Assembly (NCBI GenBank): GCA_019415645.1
Contig: DXYV01000011.1
Span: 16,620 to 80,619 of the forward strand
DNA from: Clostridiales bacterium
Lineage (GTDB): Bacteria; Bacillota; Clostridia; Oscillospirales; Oscillospiraceae
Direction: 5' to 3'
Length of the DNA: 64,000 bases
Numbering within the stretch: the first letter of the stretch is position 1; the number at the start of each line of letters is the position of its first letter. Below are positions 7,748-15,185 of this stretch, piece after piece. The position numbers and the translations under genes were made by a program. The notes beneath the pieces are model-generated. The model was not told the DNA's origin and ran no database searches. It worked only from the letters and a program-made list of their open reading frames with translations.

Positions 7748-8113
7748 GTGGAAAACAGTGTGAAACGAGGCGACATTTTCTATGCCGATCTCAGCCCCGT
7801 GGTGGGCAGCGAACAGGGCGGCGTGCGCCCGGTGCTGATCGTGCAGAACGACACCGGCAACAAGCACAGTCCCACCGTGATCGCGGCGGCCATCACGTCG
7901 CAGACCGGCAAGGCGCGCCTGCCCACCCACATCTCCCTGTCGGCCCGCAGTTACGGATTGCCGAAGGATTCGGTCGTGCTGCTGGAGCAGATACGTACTC
8001 TGGACAAGAAGCGGCTACGGGAACACATGGGCAGAGTGGACGACGAAGTGATGCATCAGGTGGACAACGCCATCGCGGTAAGCTTTGGCCTGCATCCGGA
8101 AGAACTGGTGTGA
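7748..8113 (+). CDS. MazF/NdoA-type endoribonuclease toxin, no antitoxin gene visible
   Basis: 121 aa PemK/MazF protein close to Bacillus NdoA: VKRGDIFYADLSPVVGSEQGG, RPVLIVQNDTGNKHSPT, and VLLEQIRTLDKKRL. The Arg and Thr/Ser positions of the MazF active cleft are retained (GGVRPVLI; AAAITSQTG). The start is GTG. NdoA cuts mRNA at specific short sequences. Normally a MazE-type antitoxin gene lies directly upstream, but the 182 bp after alr contain no ORF of that size. It may be a solitary toxin or have its antitoxin elsewhere. Confidence 0.92.
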   Translation: MENSVKRGDIFYADLSPVVGSEQGGVRPVLIVQNDTGNKHSPTVIAAAITSQTGKARLPTHISLSARSYGLPKDSVVLLEQIRTLDKKRLREHMGRVDDEVMHQVDNAIAVSFGLHPEELV

Positions 8114-8190
8114 CATAAGCAAACCAAAGACAGCGCGGCCTGGCGGCTCCTCGAACCGCCAGGCCCCACAGACAACGGAGGTACATACCC

Positions 8191-8730
8191 ATGAAGAAAA
8201 ACTGGAAGCTGGCCCTGACCGCCCTGGTCCTGACCGCGGCGATCTCCGGCGGCGTGGCGGCCTTCGCGGCGGGCACGGGCGGCAGCGCGGACGATCCCCT
8301 GGTGACGCTGAGCTACCTCAACGACGTGTTCGCCCCCTCCCTGAACGACACGGTGGACAAGGCGGTGGCCGCCAACGAGGCCGCCCTCAAGCAGGACCTG
8401 GACGACGCCATCAGCGAATGGAACACCAAGATTCAAGGCCAGATGGGCGGCTCCGGCTCGGGCAGCGCCGCATATACTGTGGTGACCCTGTCCAACGGAC
8501 AGACCCTCACCGGACAGGTGGGATGTGAGATCATGCTGCGGGTTGGCACCGCCACCTGCGTGGCCTCCGGCGCGCCTGGTCTGGTGGACAGCACCGGCGG
8601 CACCACTCTGGCCAACGGCAACACACTGGTGACCAACCATCTGTATCTGGTGACCGTAGACACCCGGGGCGTGACCGCCACGGCGGATACGGTCAAGCTC
8701 CTGGTGCGGGGCAGCTATACCATCGCGTGA
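8191..8730 (+). CDS. Secreted protein of unknown function
   Basis: 179 aa. A Sec signal peptide ends around residue 27 (VAAFAAG). It is followed by a helical segment (~38-85) and a Gly/Ser linker, then a compact Thr/Val/Gly-rich C-terminal domain, TVVTLSNGQTLTGQ to the end, probably beta-structured. ACGGAGG precedes the ATG. A hairpin without a U-run (8137-8165) separates it from mazF, and a clear terminator follows, so it is probably a single transcription unit. I do not recognise the family. A cell-surface or spore-envelope role is possible given the coat genes downstream. Confidence 0.7.
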   Translation: MKKNWKLALTALVLTAAISGGVAAFAAGTGGSADDPLVTLSYLNDVFAPSLNDTVDKAVAANEAALKQDLDDAISEWNTKIQGQMGGSGSGSAAYTVVTLSNGQTLTGQVGCEIMLRVGTATCVASGAPGLVDSTGGTTLANGNTLVTNHLYLVTVDTRGVTATADTVKLLVRGSYTIA

Positions 8731-8743
8731 AAAACTGGAAAGG

Positions 8744-8768
8744 CCCGCCCATCCGGCGGGCTTTTTTG
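8744..8768 (+). terminator. Terminator after the secreted-protein gene
   Basis: Stem GCCCGCC / GGCGGGC (8744-8750, 8756-8762) with loop CATCC, followed by six T. Confidence 0.92.
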
Positions 8769-8842
8769 CGCCCTGCGGCCGCATACTCCGGGACAAAGCG
8801 GGAAAAATACTCCTGCAACGTATGGAAAGGAGATGACCCGTA

Positions 8843-9028
8843 ATGGCCAATTTGACCACCAAGGAGCTGGCCGCCCTGGAGGACCAGCTGGGCTTTGAGA
8901 AAATGCTGTGCTGCAAATATCAGGACGCGGCCCGGAACACCACGGAGACCGAGCTCAAGACCTGCTACACCCAGCACGCCAACGAGCACAAGCAGAATTA
9001 CGAGACCCTGCTGGGATTTTTGAAGTAA
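8843..9028 (+). CDS. Small CotF-like spore coat protein
   Basis: 61 aa, all helical, with an N-terminal TTKELAALEDQLGFEKMLCCKY. This is the typical start of the short coat proteins related to CotF: a four-helix ferritin-like pair split over two genes. The sequence continues with CYTQHANEHKQNYETLLGFLK. AAAGGAG precedes the ATG. The next gene, 13 bp downstream, encodes a related partner. Both would be made in the mother cell during sporulation; no sporulation sigma promoter was identified with confidence. Confidence 0.78.
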   Translation: MANLTTKELAALEDQLGFEKMLCCKYQDAARNTTETELKTCYTQHANEHKQNYETLLGFLK

Positions 9029-9041
9029 AGGAGGACGGATC

Positions 9042-9305
9042 ATGCAGGAACAGGAGAGAATGACCGATTTGCTGCTCACGGAGAAGAAGATGAGCACCAA
9101 TTACAATGAATTTGCCTCGGAGTGCGTCAACGTCAAGCTGCGCGACGCGTTCCTGAGTATGCTGACCCAAGGGCACAAGACCCAGACCGAGCTGTTCCAG
9201 ACCGCCCAGCAGAAGGGCTGGTATCAGGTGGAGCAGGCGCCGCAGCAGAAGATCAGCCAGGCGGAGCAGAAGTTCACCAACCAGATGCCCACCGCGACCA
9301 ACTGA
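9042..9305 (+). CDS. CotF-family spore coat protein
   Basis: 87 aa, helical. MTDLLLTEKKMSTNYNEFAS and LRDAFLSMLTQGHKTQTELFQTAQQKGWYQ are characteristic of CotF-type coat proteins, including the closing Gly-Trp-Tyr segment. It has a strong AAGGAGG site and probably forms an operon with the 61-aa coat protein upstream; a terminator follows at once. The length matches the half-size coat proteins common in Clostridia. Confidence 0.82.
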   Translation: MQEQERMTDLLLTEKKMSTNYNEFASECVNVKLRDAFLSMLTQGHKTQTELFQTAQQKGWYQVEQAPQQKISQAEQKFTNQMPTATN

Positions 9306-9318
9306 ACGAAACCCATCG

Positions 9319-9345
9319 GGACGAGCCGAAAGGCTCGTCCTTGTT
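9319..9345 (+). terminator. Terminator of the coat gene pair
   Basis: GGACGAGCC, GAAA tetraloop, GGCTCGTCC (9319-9340), then TTGTTTT. Its T-tract doubles as the -35 of the next promoter. Confidence 0.9.
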
Positions 9346-9369
9346 TTATGGGCGCGTTTGCGCTATAAT
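9341..9369 (+). promoter_or_regulatory. Promoter of mrnC-rqcH
   Basis: TTGTTT (9341-9346), 17 bp and TATAAT (9364-9369). The -35 begins in the T-tract of the preceding terminator. Confidence 0.75.
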
Positions 9370-9423
9370 GCAACTGTTGCGGCCCCGCGGGCCGAGTTTG
9401 AGAGACAGAAACAGGTGAAGCAG

Positions 9424-9831
9424 ATGGATTATTTCCATTTACAGGTGGAGAAAGACCGAATCAATCAGATCAGCTCGCTGGGGCTGGCCCATGTGGGGGA
9501 CGGCGTCTATGAGCTGATGGTGCGCTCCTGGCTGGTGCTCCACGGCAAGGCCACCAACAAGGGCCTGCACAAGGCCACGGTGCACTATGTGGCCGCCCCC
9601 GCCCAGGCGGAACGGGCGGAGCGCATCCTCCCCCAGCTGACGCAGGAGGAGCAGGATGTGTTCCGCCGGGGGCGGAACAGCAGTCCCCACACCATCCCCA
9701 AGGCCGCCAGCCGGGAGCAGTATCAGACCGCCACGGCGCTGGAGGCCCTGTTCGGCTGGCTGTGGCTGCGGGGGGAGACCGGGCGGCTCAATGAGCTGTT
9801 CGAGCGGATGATGGAGCCCGGCGAAGAATGA
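9424..9831 (+). CDS. mrnC: Mini-ribonuclease III
   Basis: 135 aa: an RNase III catalytic domain without the dsRNA-binding domain, as in Bacillus MrnC, which trims the 23S rRNA precursor. LGLAHVGDGVYELMVRSWLV is the first catalytic block. RRGRNSSPHTIPKAAS and YQTATALEALFGWLWL form the second and include the metal-binding Glu-Ala-Leu motif. Upstream in-frame codons contain the promoter, so the ATG at 9424 is the start. It is co-transcribed with rqcH 22 bp downstream. Confidence 0.94.
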   Translation: MDYFHLQVEKDRINQISSLGLAHVGDGVYELMVRSWLVLHGKATNKGLHKATVHYVAAPAQAERAERILPQLTQEEQDVFRRGRNSSPHTIPKAASREQYQTATALEALFGWLWLRGETGRLNELFERMMEPGEE

Positions 9832-9853
9832 ACGAAAGACCGGAGGAGAAGAT

Positions 9854-11581
9854 ATGCCATTAGACGCGATTTGTATGACCGCCCTGACCCAGGAGCTGCG
9901 GGACAGGCTGCTGGGCGGGAAAATTGACAAGATCTATCAGCCGGCCCGGGACGAGGTGGTGTTCCATATGCGGACGGGCAGCGGAAACGTCAAGCTGCTG
10001 CTGTCCGCCAATCCCAGTCACCCCCGCCCGCAGCTGACCCAGCTGAGCCGGGAAAATCCGGAGACGCCGCCCATGTTCTGTATGCTGCTGCGCAAGCATC
10101 TGGTAGGCGGACGCCTGCTGGAGCTGTCCCAGCCGCCGCTGGAGCGGCTGGTGGAGTTCCGGTTCGAGACCCTCAACGAGCTGGGGGACCGGGTAGAGCG
10201 GCGGCTGATTCTGGAGTGCATCGGCCGGCGGTCCAACCTGATTCTGCTGGACGACGAGGGACGGATCACCGACTGTATGCGCCGGGTGGACGCGGACCTG
10301 TCCGCCCAGCGGCGGGTGATGCCGGGGATGTTCTATGACTATCCGGCCCCGCAGGCCAAGCAGGACCCTCTGGCGATGGAGGACGAGGCGCTGCGGGCGC
10401 TGCTGCTCCAGGCGCCGGCGGACTATCCCTGGGACAAGTGGCTGCTGGACACCTTCAATGGCGTGTCCCCGCTGGTGGCCCGGGAGCTGGCCTTCCTGGC
10501 CGGAGAGAGCCGGGAGGAGCTGGTGCGGCAGATGGAGAAGCTGCGGACGCTGGTCCGGACGCGGGCCTATGTGCCCACTCTGCTGGTGCGGGACGGAAAG
10601 ACGGCGGACTTCTCCTTTATGACCATTTTGCAGTACGGCCCGGGGACCGAGCTGAGGCGGTATGAGAGCTTTTCCGCCCTGCTGGATGAGTTCTACGCGG
10701 CCCGGGAGGCCCAGGAGCGGGTGAAGCAGAAGGGGCAGGATTTCATCAAATCGGTGAGCCATGCCCGGGACCGCATCGCCCGGCGAATCGGCAACCAGGA
10801 GCGGGAGCTGGAGGCCACCCGGGACCGGGAGCGCCTGCGGCAGTACGGCGACATCATTACCTCCAACCTGTATGCCATGGAGCGGGGTGAGACGGTCCTG
10901 CGCGCGGTGGACTACTACGACCCGGAGGGCCGGGAGGTGGAGATCCCCCTGGACCCTCTGCTCACGCCCCAGCAGAACGCGGCCAGGTATTATAAAGAAT
11001 ACAACAAGGCCAAGAAGGCGGAGCAGATGCTCCAGATCCAGCTGGAGCGGGGCCGGGCCGAGTTGGAATACCTGGACAGCGTGCTGGAAAACATCACCCT
11101 GTCCGAGGGGGAACGGGACCTGCAGGAGATTCGCCAGGAGCTCACCGAGACCGGTTACCTGCGGCGGCAAAAGACGGCGGCCAAGCGGGAGAAGCGGGTG
11201 AACTCCAAGCCCATGGAGTTCCGCTCCACCGCCGGGCTGCGCATCTCCGTGGGAAAGAACAACAGCCAGAACGACCGGCTGACCACCAAGGAGGCCCTGA
11301 AAAGCGATCTGTGGCTCCATACGCAGAAGATTCACGGCTCCCATGTGATTCTCCACACTCAGGGGCAGGCGCCGGACCCGGAGAGTGTCCGGGAGGCGGC
11401 CATGCTGGCGGCCTGGTTCTCCCAGGGGCGGGAGAGCGGCAACGTCCCGGTGGATTATACGCCGGTGAAGTTCGTGAAAAAACCGTCCGGCGCGCGGCCG
11501 GGCATGGTGATCTACACGACCTATGAGACCATGTATGTGACACCCAGCGAGGAGCTGGTCAAGCAGCTGCGCGTGCGCTGA
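9854..11581 (+). CDS. rqcH: Ribosome quality control protein RqcH (NFACT family)
   Basis: 575 aa, the expected size. An NFACT-N domain (MPLDAICMTALTQELRDRL, NPSHPRPQLT, CMLLRKHLVGGRL) is followed by a helix-hairpin-helix region, a central coiled-coil around residues 285-430, and the NFACT-R domain near the C-terminus (LRISVGKNNSQND, DLWLHTQKIHGSHVIL). RqcH binds stalled 50S-peptidyl-tRNA complexes and adds C-terminal Ala tails that mark the peptide for degradation. It was formerly annotated as fibronectin-binding protein. The ATG follows CGGAGGAG. Two hairpins occupy the gap to the response regulator. Confidence 0.95.
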   Translation: MPLDAICMTALTQELRDRLLGGKIDKIYQPARDEVVFHMRTGSGNVKLLLSANPSHPRPQLTQLSRENPETPPMFCMLLRKHLVGGRLLELSQPPLERLVEFRFETLNELGDRVERRLILECIGRRSNLILLDDEGRITDCMRRVDADLSAQRRVMPGMFYDYPAPQAKQDPLAMEDEALRALLLQAPADYPWDKWLLDTFNGVSPLVARELAFLAGESREELVRQMEKLRTLVRTRAYVPTLLVRDGKTADFSFMTILQYGPGTELRRYESFSALLDEFYAAREAQERVKQKGQDFIKSVSHARDRIARRIGNQERELEATRDRERLRQYGDIITSNLYAMERGETVLRAVDYYDPEGREVEIPLDPLLTPQQNAARYYKEYNKAKKAEQMLQIQLERGRAELEYLDSVLENITLSEGERDLQEIRQELTETGYLRRQKTAAKREKRVNSKPMEFRSTAGLRISVGKNNSQNDRLTTKEALKSDLWLHTQKIHGSHVILHTQGQAPDPESVREAAMLAAWFSQGRESGNVPVDYTPVKFVKKPSGARPGMVIYTTYETMYVTPSEELVKQLRVR

Positions 11582-11604
11582 GTCCGTCCGCAGGACCAGA
11601 CGCG

Positions 11605-11655
11605 GCGCTTGTGCAGCCCAAGCGCAAAATACCCGGCGGGAACTGCCCGCCGGGT
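11605..11655 (+). other. Two tandem hairpins between rqcH and the response regulator gene
   Basis: Stem 1 pairs GCGCTTG with CAAGCGC (11605-11611, 11619-11625). Stem 2 pairs ACCCGGCGGG with CCCGCCGGGT (11631-11640, 11646-11655). Neither has a U-run. They may act as a weak rho-type stop, an mRNA end-protecting structure or a leader for the next gene, whose AAGGAGG follows 4 bp later. Confidence 0.6.
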
Positions 11656-11675
11656 CCATAAAGGAGGCAACGATC

Positions 11676-12365
11676 ATGACGACGGCCCACATTCTGGTGG
11701 TGGAGGACGATCCCGACATCAACCGGCTGCTGTGTAAGATCTTGGAAAATAACGGCTACGACGTGCGCCCCGCCTTTTCCGGGAGCGAGGCCATGCTCTG
11801 GGCGGAGAAGTATGAGTACGACCTGGTGCTGCTGGACCTGATGCTCCCCGGGCTGAGCGGCGAGGAATTCATCGCCCGCATCCGGGGCCAGCGGACCATG
11901 CCCATCCTGGTCCTGTCGGCCAAGGTGGGGGTGGAGGACCGTGTCAATGTGCTTCGGCTGGGGGCGGACGACTTCATTCCCAAGCCCTTTGACAACAATG
12001 AGGTGCTGGCCCGGGTGGAGGCTCAGCTGCGCCGTTATCAGCAGTTCTCCGCCGGGGCGGGGGAGAAGCGGGTGCTCCGGCTGCGGGATCTGGAGCTGGA
12101 CCGGGACGCCATCTCGGTCACCGTGGGCGGCACGCCCGTCACCCTGACTGCCCGGGAGTTTGAGATTCTGGCGCTGCTTCTGTCCGCGCCCAACAAGGTG
12201 TTCACCCGGGCTCAGATCTACGAGCGGGTCTGGGGCGAGGAGTTCTTCGGCGACGACAATACCGTGAACGTCCACGTCAGCAACCTGCGGGCCAAGCTGA
12301 GCAAGGTCAGCGACCGGGAGTACATCAAGACCGTGTGGGGCATCGGCTTCAAAATGGCCGAGTAG
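11676..12365 (+). CDS. OmpR/PhoB-family response regulator
   Basis: 229 aa. The receiver domain (1-115) has the acidic pair EDD at 10-12, phospho-acceptor Asp54 in LVLLDLMLPG and Lys103 in IPKPFD. The C-terminal winged helix (~130-228) includes LTAREFEILALLLSAPNKVFTR and VNVHVSNLRAKL. It is followed by its likely targets, an ABC transporter pair, and by the cognate histidine kinase three genes on. A set of 11-bp direct repeats lies between this gene and the ABC genes and is the probable binding site. The arrangement is VanR/bacitracin-responsive-like; the signal is unknown. Confidence 0.93.
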   Translation: MTTAHILVVEDDPDINRLLCKILENNGYDVRPAFSGSEAMLWAEKYEYDLVLLDLMLPGLSGEEFIARIRGQRTMPILVLSAKVGVEDRVNVLRLGADDFIPKPFDNNEVLARVEAQLRRYQQFSAGAGEKRVLRLRDLELDRDAISVTVGGTPVTLTAREFEILALLLSAPNKVFTRAQIYERVWGEEFFGDDNTVNVHVSNLRAKLSKVSDREYIKTVWGIGFKMAE

Positions 12366-12378
12366 GATGCCGGGCGAA

Positions 12379-12433
12379 CTTTAAGCTTTCTTTAGACTTT
12401 CTTTCAGCGGACTTGCAGACCGCCTGCTATACT
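12379..12433 (+). promoter_or_regulatory. Regulated promoter with 11-bp direct repeats ahead of the ABC exporter
   Basis: CTTTAAG (12379-12385) is followed by two head-to-tail 11-mers, CTTTCTTTAGA (12386-12396) and CTTTCTTTCAG (12397-12407), one helical turn apart. Downstream is TATACT (12428-12433) with no -35 at the right distance (CAGCGG). Direct repeats in helical phase plus a missing -35 fit activation by the OmpR-type regulator encoded upstream. Confidence 0.72.
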
Positions 12434-12467
12434 TTGGGTACAGTCAAGAAAGAAAGGTTGATGCTGT

Positions 12468-13391
12468 ATGACGGAACCCGTTCTGGTCACCCATGGGCTG
12501 ACCAAGCGTTACGGCCACGCCAAGGCGGTGGACAGCGTGGACCTCACCCTGGCCAGGGGCGAGATCTACGGACTGGTCGGCCGCAACGGTGCGGGCAAGA
12601 CCACCCTGATTCGCATGGCGGCGGGGCAGGCCATTCCCACGGAGGGCGAGCTGAGCCTCTTTGGCGAGACTACCCCCGCCGGCCTGAGCAAGGCCCGGGC
12701 GCGCACCGGCGCCATGGTGGAGATCCCCAGTTTTTACCCCTACCTGTCCGCCCGGGAGAACCTGGAGTTTTACCGCCTCCAGCGGGGCATCCCCGGCCGG
12801 GGCGTGGTGGACGAGGCTCTGGAGTATGTGGGCCTGTCCGGCGTGGGGGCGAAGAAGTTCAAGAGCTTTTCCCTGGGCATGAAGCAGCGGCTGGGCCTGG
12901 CGCTGGCCCTGATGAACCACCCGGATTTCCTGCTGCTGGATGAGCCCATCAACGGCCTGGACCCGGAGGGCATCGTGGAATTCCGTACCATCCTGCGCAC
13001 CCTCAACCAGGAGCGCGGAACCACCATTCTGATCTCCAGTCACATTCTGAGCGAGCTGTCCAACGTGGCCACCTGCTACGGCTTTTTGGACAAGGGACGT
13101 CTGCTGGAGCAGATCTCCGCCCGGGCCCTTCATGACAAGTGCCGGGCCTGCCTGGAGCTGACGGTGGGCGATACGGCCAAGGCGGCCACCGTGCTGGAGA
13201 CTGCCGTCGGCACCACGGATTTCGAGGTGCTGCCCCGGGGGATCATTCGCCTGTATGATCAGCTGGACGCCCCGCAGAAGGTGACCGCCGCCCTGGCCGG
13301 GGCCGGCGTGCCCCTGATGGGCGCGGAGAACAAGAGCGTTGATCTGGAGGACTACTTCCTGAAGCTGATTGGAGGCGGAGACCATGCTTAA
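12468..13391 (+). CDS. ABC transporter ATP-binding protein (peptide/antibiotic exporter type)
   Basis: 307 aa. Walker A GRNGAGKT at 38-45, ABC signature as the variant SLGMKQR near 135, Walker B LLLDEP near 155, and the D-loop INGLDPEG. The LGMKQ signature is typical of the NatA/BcrA/lantibiotic-immunity group. The C-terminal ~90 residues form the usual accessory domain. It overlaps the permease gene by 8 bp, and the pair would be an exporter or immunity pump controlled by the flanking two-component system. AAAGAAAGG lies upstream of the ATG. Confidence 0.9.
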   Translation: MTEPVLVTHGLTKRYGHAKAVDSVDLTLARGEIYGLVGRNGAGKTTLIRMAAGQAIPTEGELSLFGETTPAGLSKARARTGAMVEIPSFYPYLSARENLEFYRLQRGIPGRGVVDEALEYVGLSGVGAKKFKSFSLGMKQRLGLALALMNHPDFLLLDEPINGLDPEGIVEFRTILRTLNQERGTTILISSHILSELSNVATCYGFLDKGRLLEQISARALHDKCRACLELTVGDTAKAATVLETAVGTTDFEVLPRGIIRLYDQLDAPQKVTAALAGAGVPLMGAENKSVDLEDYFLKLIGGGDHA

Positions 13392-14160
13392 CTACATGCG
13401 GGCGGAATTTTACAAGGTGTTTCATCGCAAGTATCTCTACGGCTGCATGGTGGCGCTGCTTGCGTGCGCCGGAGCCATCGTGGCTGGGTGGACCTTCACC
13501 AACGCCAACGGGAATGTGGTGGACTTTTACACCGGCGGGACCATGGCTGTGATGCTCCTGTCCCTTGGCCTGTATATGGCGGTGCTCATCGGGGACATGG
13601 TGTTCTCCGACCAGTATAAGCACAACACGCTGAAAAATGAGGTGTCCTATGGAATTCCCCGGGCGCGCATTTATCTGGGTAAGCTGGCGGTGGAGGCCAT
13701 TCTCGGCGTGGCGATGGCGGTGCTGGTGGTGGCCGTTTACGAGGTCCTGTGCTGGTTCCTGCTGATTCCCAGCGACCCGGAGCAGGCCCGGACGGCCTGG
13801 ATGATACTGGGCTACTGCCTGCTCAACGCACTGCCCCAGTGGCTGGGCATGATGGCGGTGACCAATCTCTTCTATTTCCTCATCCGCAGCAATGTGGCGG
13901 CTACCTTCGCGGTGCTGGGCGTGATCATTGTCCCGCAGATGGTGTTCAATCTGCTTCAGGCCTTCACCTTCTTCAACGCCGGGGCCTACTATGTGTTCAG
14001 CCTGTTGGAGGGCTGGATGCCCCAGGCAATGGTGGAGGGCGCGCCCAATGTAGTGGGCGACTGGGGCTATGTGGCCCAGAGCTGGATTCTCGGTCTGGTG
14101 TGGATCGCGGTCTCCACGGTCATCGGCCTGGCCGCGTTCCGGAAAAAAGAGATCAATTAA
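13384..14160 (+). CDS. ABC transporter permease (ABC-2 type)
   Basis: 258 aa with about six transmembrane segments (17-37, 52-77, then four more between ~100 and 255). MLNYMRAEFYKVFHRKYLYG is the typical ABC-2 beginning, and the FSDQYKHNTLKNEVSYGIPR loop is a family hallmark. The ATG at 13384 is preferred over an upstream in-frame start because GGAGG lies 9-13 bp before it. It is paired with the ATPase encoded immediately upstream. The substrate is unknown; peptide antibiotics are the usual inference for this layout. Confidence 0.88.
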   Translation: MLNYMRAEFYKVFHRKYLYGCMVALLACAGAIVAGWTFTNANGNVVDFYTGGTMAVMLLSLGLYMAVLIGDMVFSDQYKHNTLKNEVSYGIPRARIYLGKLAVEAILGVAMAVLVVAVYEVLCWFLLIPSDPEQARTAWMILGYCLLNALPQWLGMMAVTNLFYFLIRSNVAATFAVLGVIIVPQMVFNLLQAFTFFNAGAYYVFSLLEGWMPQAMVEGAPNVVGDWGYVAQSWILGLVWIAVSTVIGLAAFRKKEIN

Positions 14161-14189
14161 CCAATCATGGGAGAAAGAAGGCGGGGAAC

Positions 14190-15089
14190 TTGCATATTCT
14201 GGTGGTCGTCCTGGCGCTGGTCTGCCTGGGCCTCGCCTTCGGATTTTATACCCTGGAACGCAATCTGAAACAGGCCAAGGACCAGTTGGAGCATGTGAAA
14301 AAAGGGGAGTCCAAGGCGCGGATCACCCTGCAAAGCCCCAACCGGGCGGCGGAGGAGCTCTTCCTGTCCATGAACCAACTGCTGGACCTGCGCAACGCCG
14401 AGTCGGCGGCCTACCGGCGGCAGGAACACGCCCTGCGCCAGCAGATCGCCAACGTCTCCCACGACCTGCGCACGCCCCTGACCTCTATCCTGGGCTATCT
14501 TCAGCTGCTGGAGGACGAGAGCCTCAGCCCGGAGGAGCGGCGGCAGTATCTGTCCATCATCGAAGGCCGGGCCAAGACCCTGCAAAGCCTGATTACCGCC
14601 TTTTATGACCTGTCCCGCATCGAGGGGGGCGAGTACCCCCTGGAGCGGGAGCGGGTGGACCTGTACCGGGTACTCAGCGAGCTGATTGCCGAGTTTTACA
14701 ATGACTTTGAGCGCTCCGGCTTTGCGGTGGAGGTGGACCTGAAGGAAGGCCTGCCTCCGGTCTGGGCGGACTCCGGCGCGGTGCTGCGGATTTTCACCAA
14801 TCTGGTGGGCAACGCGCTCAAGCATGGCAAGACCTTCCTGACCATCCGGCTCTATCGGGCGGGGGACAAATTGGTGACGGAATTTTCCAACGACGGGACG
14901 GGCCTGACCCAGGAGGATGTGGCCCATATGTTCGAGCGGTTCTATACGGCGGATAAGACCCGCAGCGGCCAGAACACCGGCCTGGGCATGTCCATCGTCC
15001 AGGCATTGGCCCGTCAGATGGGGCACGACACCCAGGCGGAGCTGAAAGAGGACGTCTTTACCGCCCGGGTGCTCTGGAGCCTGGAATGA
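14190..15089 (+). CDS. Sensor histidine kinase of the ABC exporter module
   Basis: 299 aa with a TTG start; the reading frame is open further upstream inside the permease gene, but GAAGGCGGGG sits just before TTG 14190. A single N-terminal transmembrane helix (3-22) and almost no extracellular loop resemble intramembrane-sensing kinases. There is a short HAMP-like linker, then the H-box NVSHDLRTPLTSILGYLQLL (His91), N-box NLVGNALKHGK near 205, G1 FSNDGTGL and G2 GLGMSIVQ, where Met replaces the common Leu. It presumably phosphorylates the response regulator encoded at 11676-12365. A strong terminator follows. Confidence 0.88.
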   Translation: MHILVVVLALVCLGLAFGFYTLERNLKQAKDQLEHVKKGESKARITLQSPNRAAEELFLSMNQLLDLRNAESAAYRRQEHALRQQIANVSHDLRTPLTSILGYLQLLEDESLSPEERRQYLSIIEGRAKTLQSLITAFYDLSRIEGGEYPLERERVDLYRVLSELIAEFYNDFERSGFAVEVDLKEGLPPVWADSGAVLRIFTNLVGNALKHGKTFLTIRLYRAGDKLVTEFSNDGTGLTQEDVAHMFERFYTADKTRSGQNTGLGMSIVQALARQMGHDTQAELKEDVFTARVLWSLE

Positions 15090-15124
15090 CCGATTCGACA
15101 AAGACGAAGCAAACGAAAAATACA

Positions 15125-15165
15125 CACGCCCCGGCTGACGCAGTCAGCCGGGGCGTGTTGTGTGT
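15125..15165. terminator. Bidirectional terminator between the kinase gene and gltX
   Basis: A 15-bp perfect stem, CACGCCCCGGCTGAC / GTCAGCCGGGGCGTG (15125-15139, 15143-15157), loop GCA. T-rich DNA follows on the plus strand (TTGTGTGTTT), and GTGTGTATTTTT on the minus strand, so it can serve both converging units. Confidence 0.85.
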
Positions 15166-15185
15166 TTCAGAAGGAAAGAAGCCGG

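Noticed and set aside
9860..11722. 620-codon minus-strand open frame opposite rqcH
   Set aside because: Same kind of shadow; rqcH in the sense frame shows all NFACT domains.
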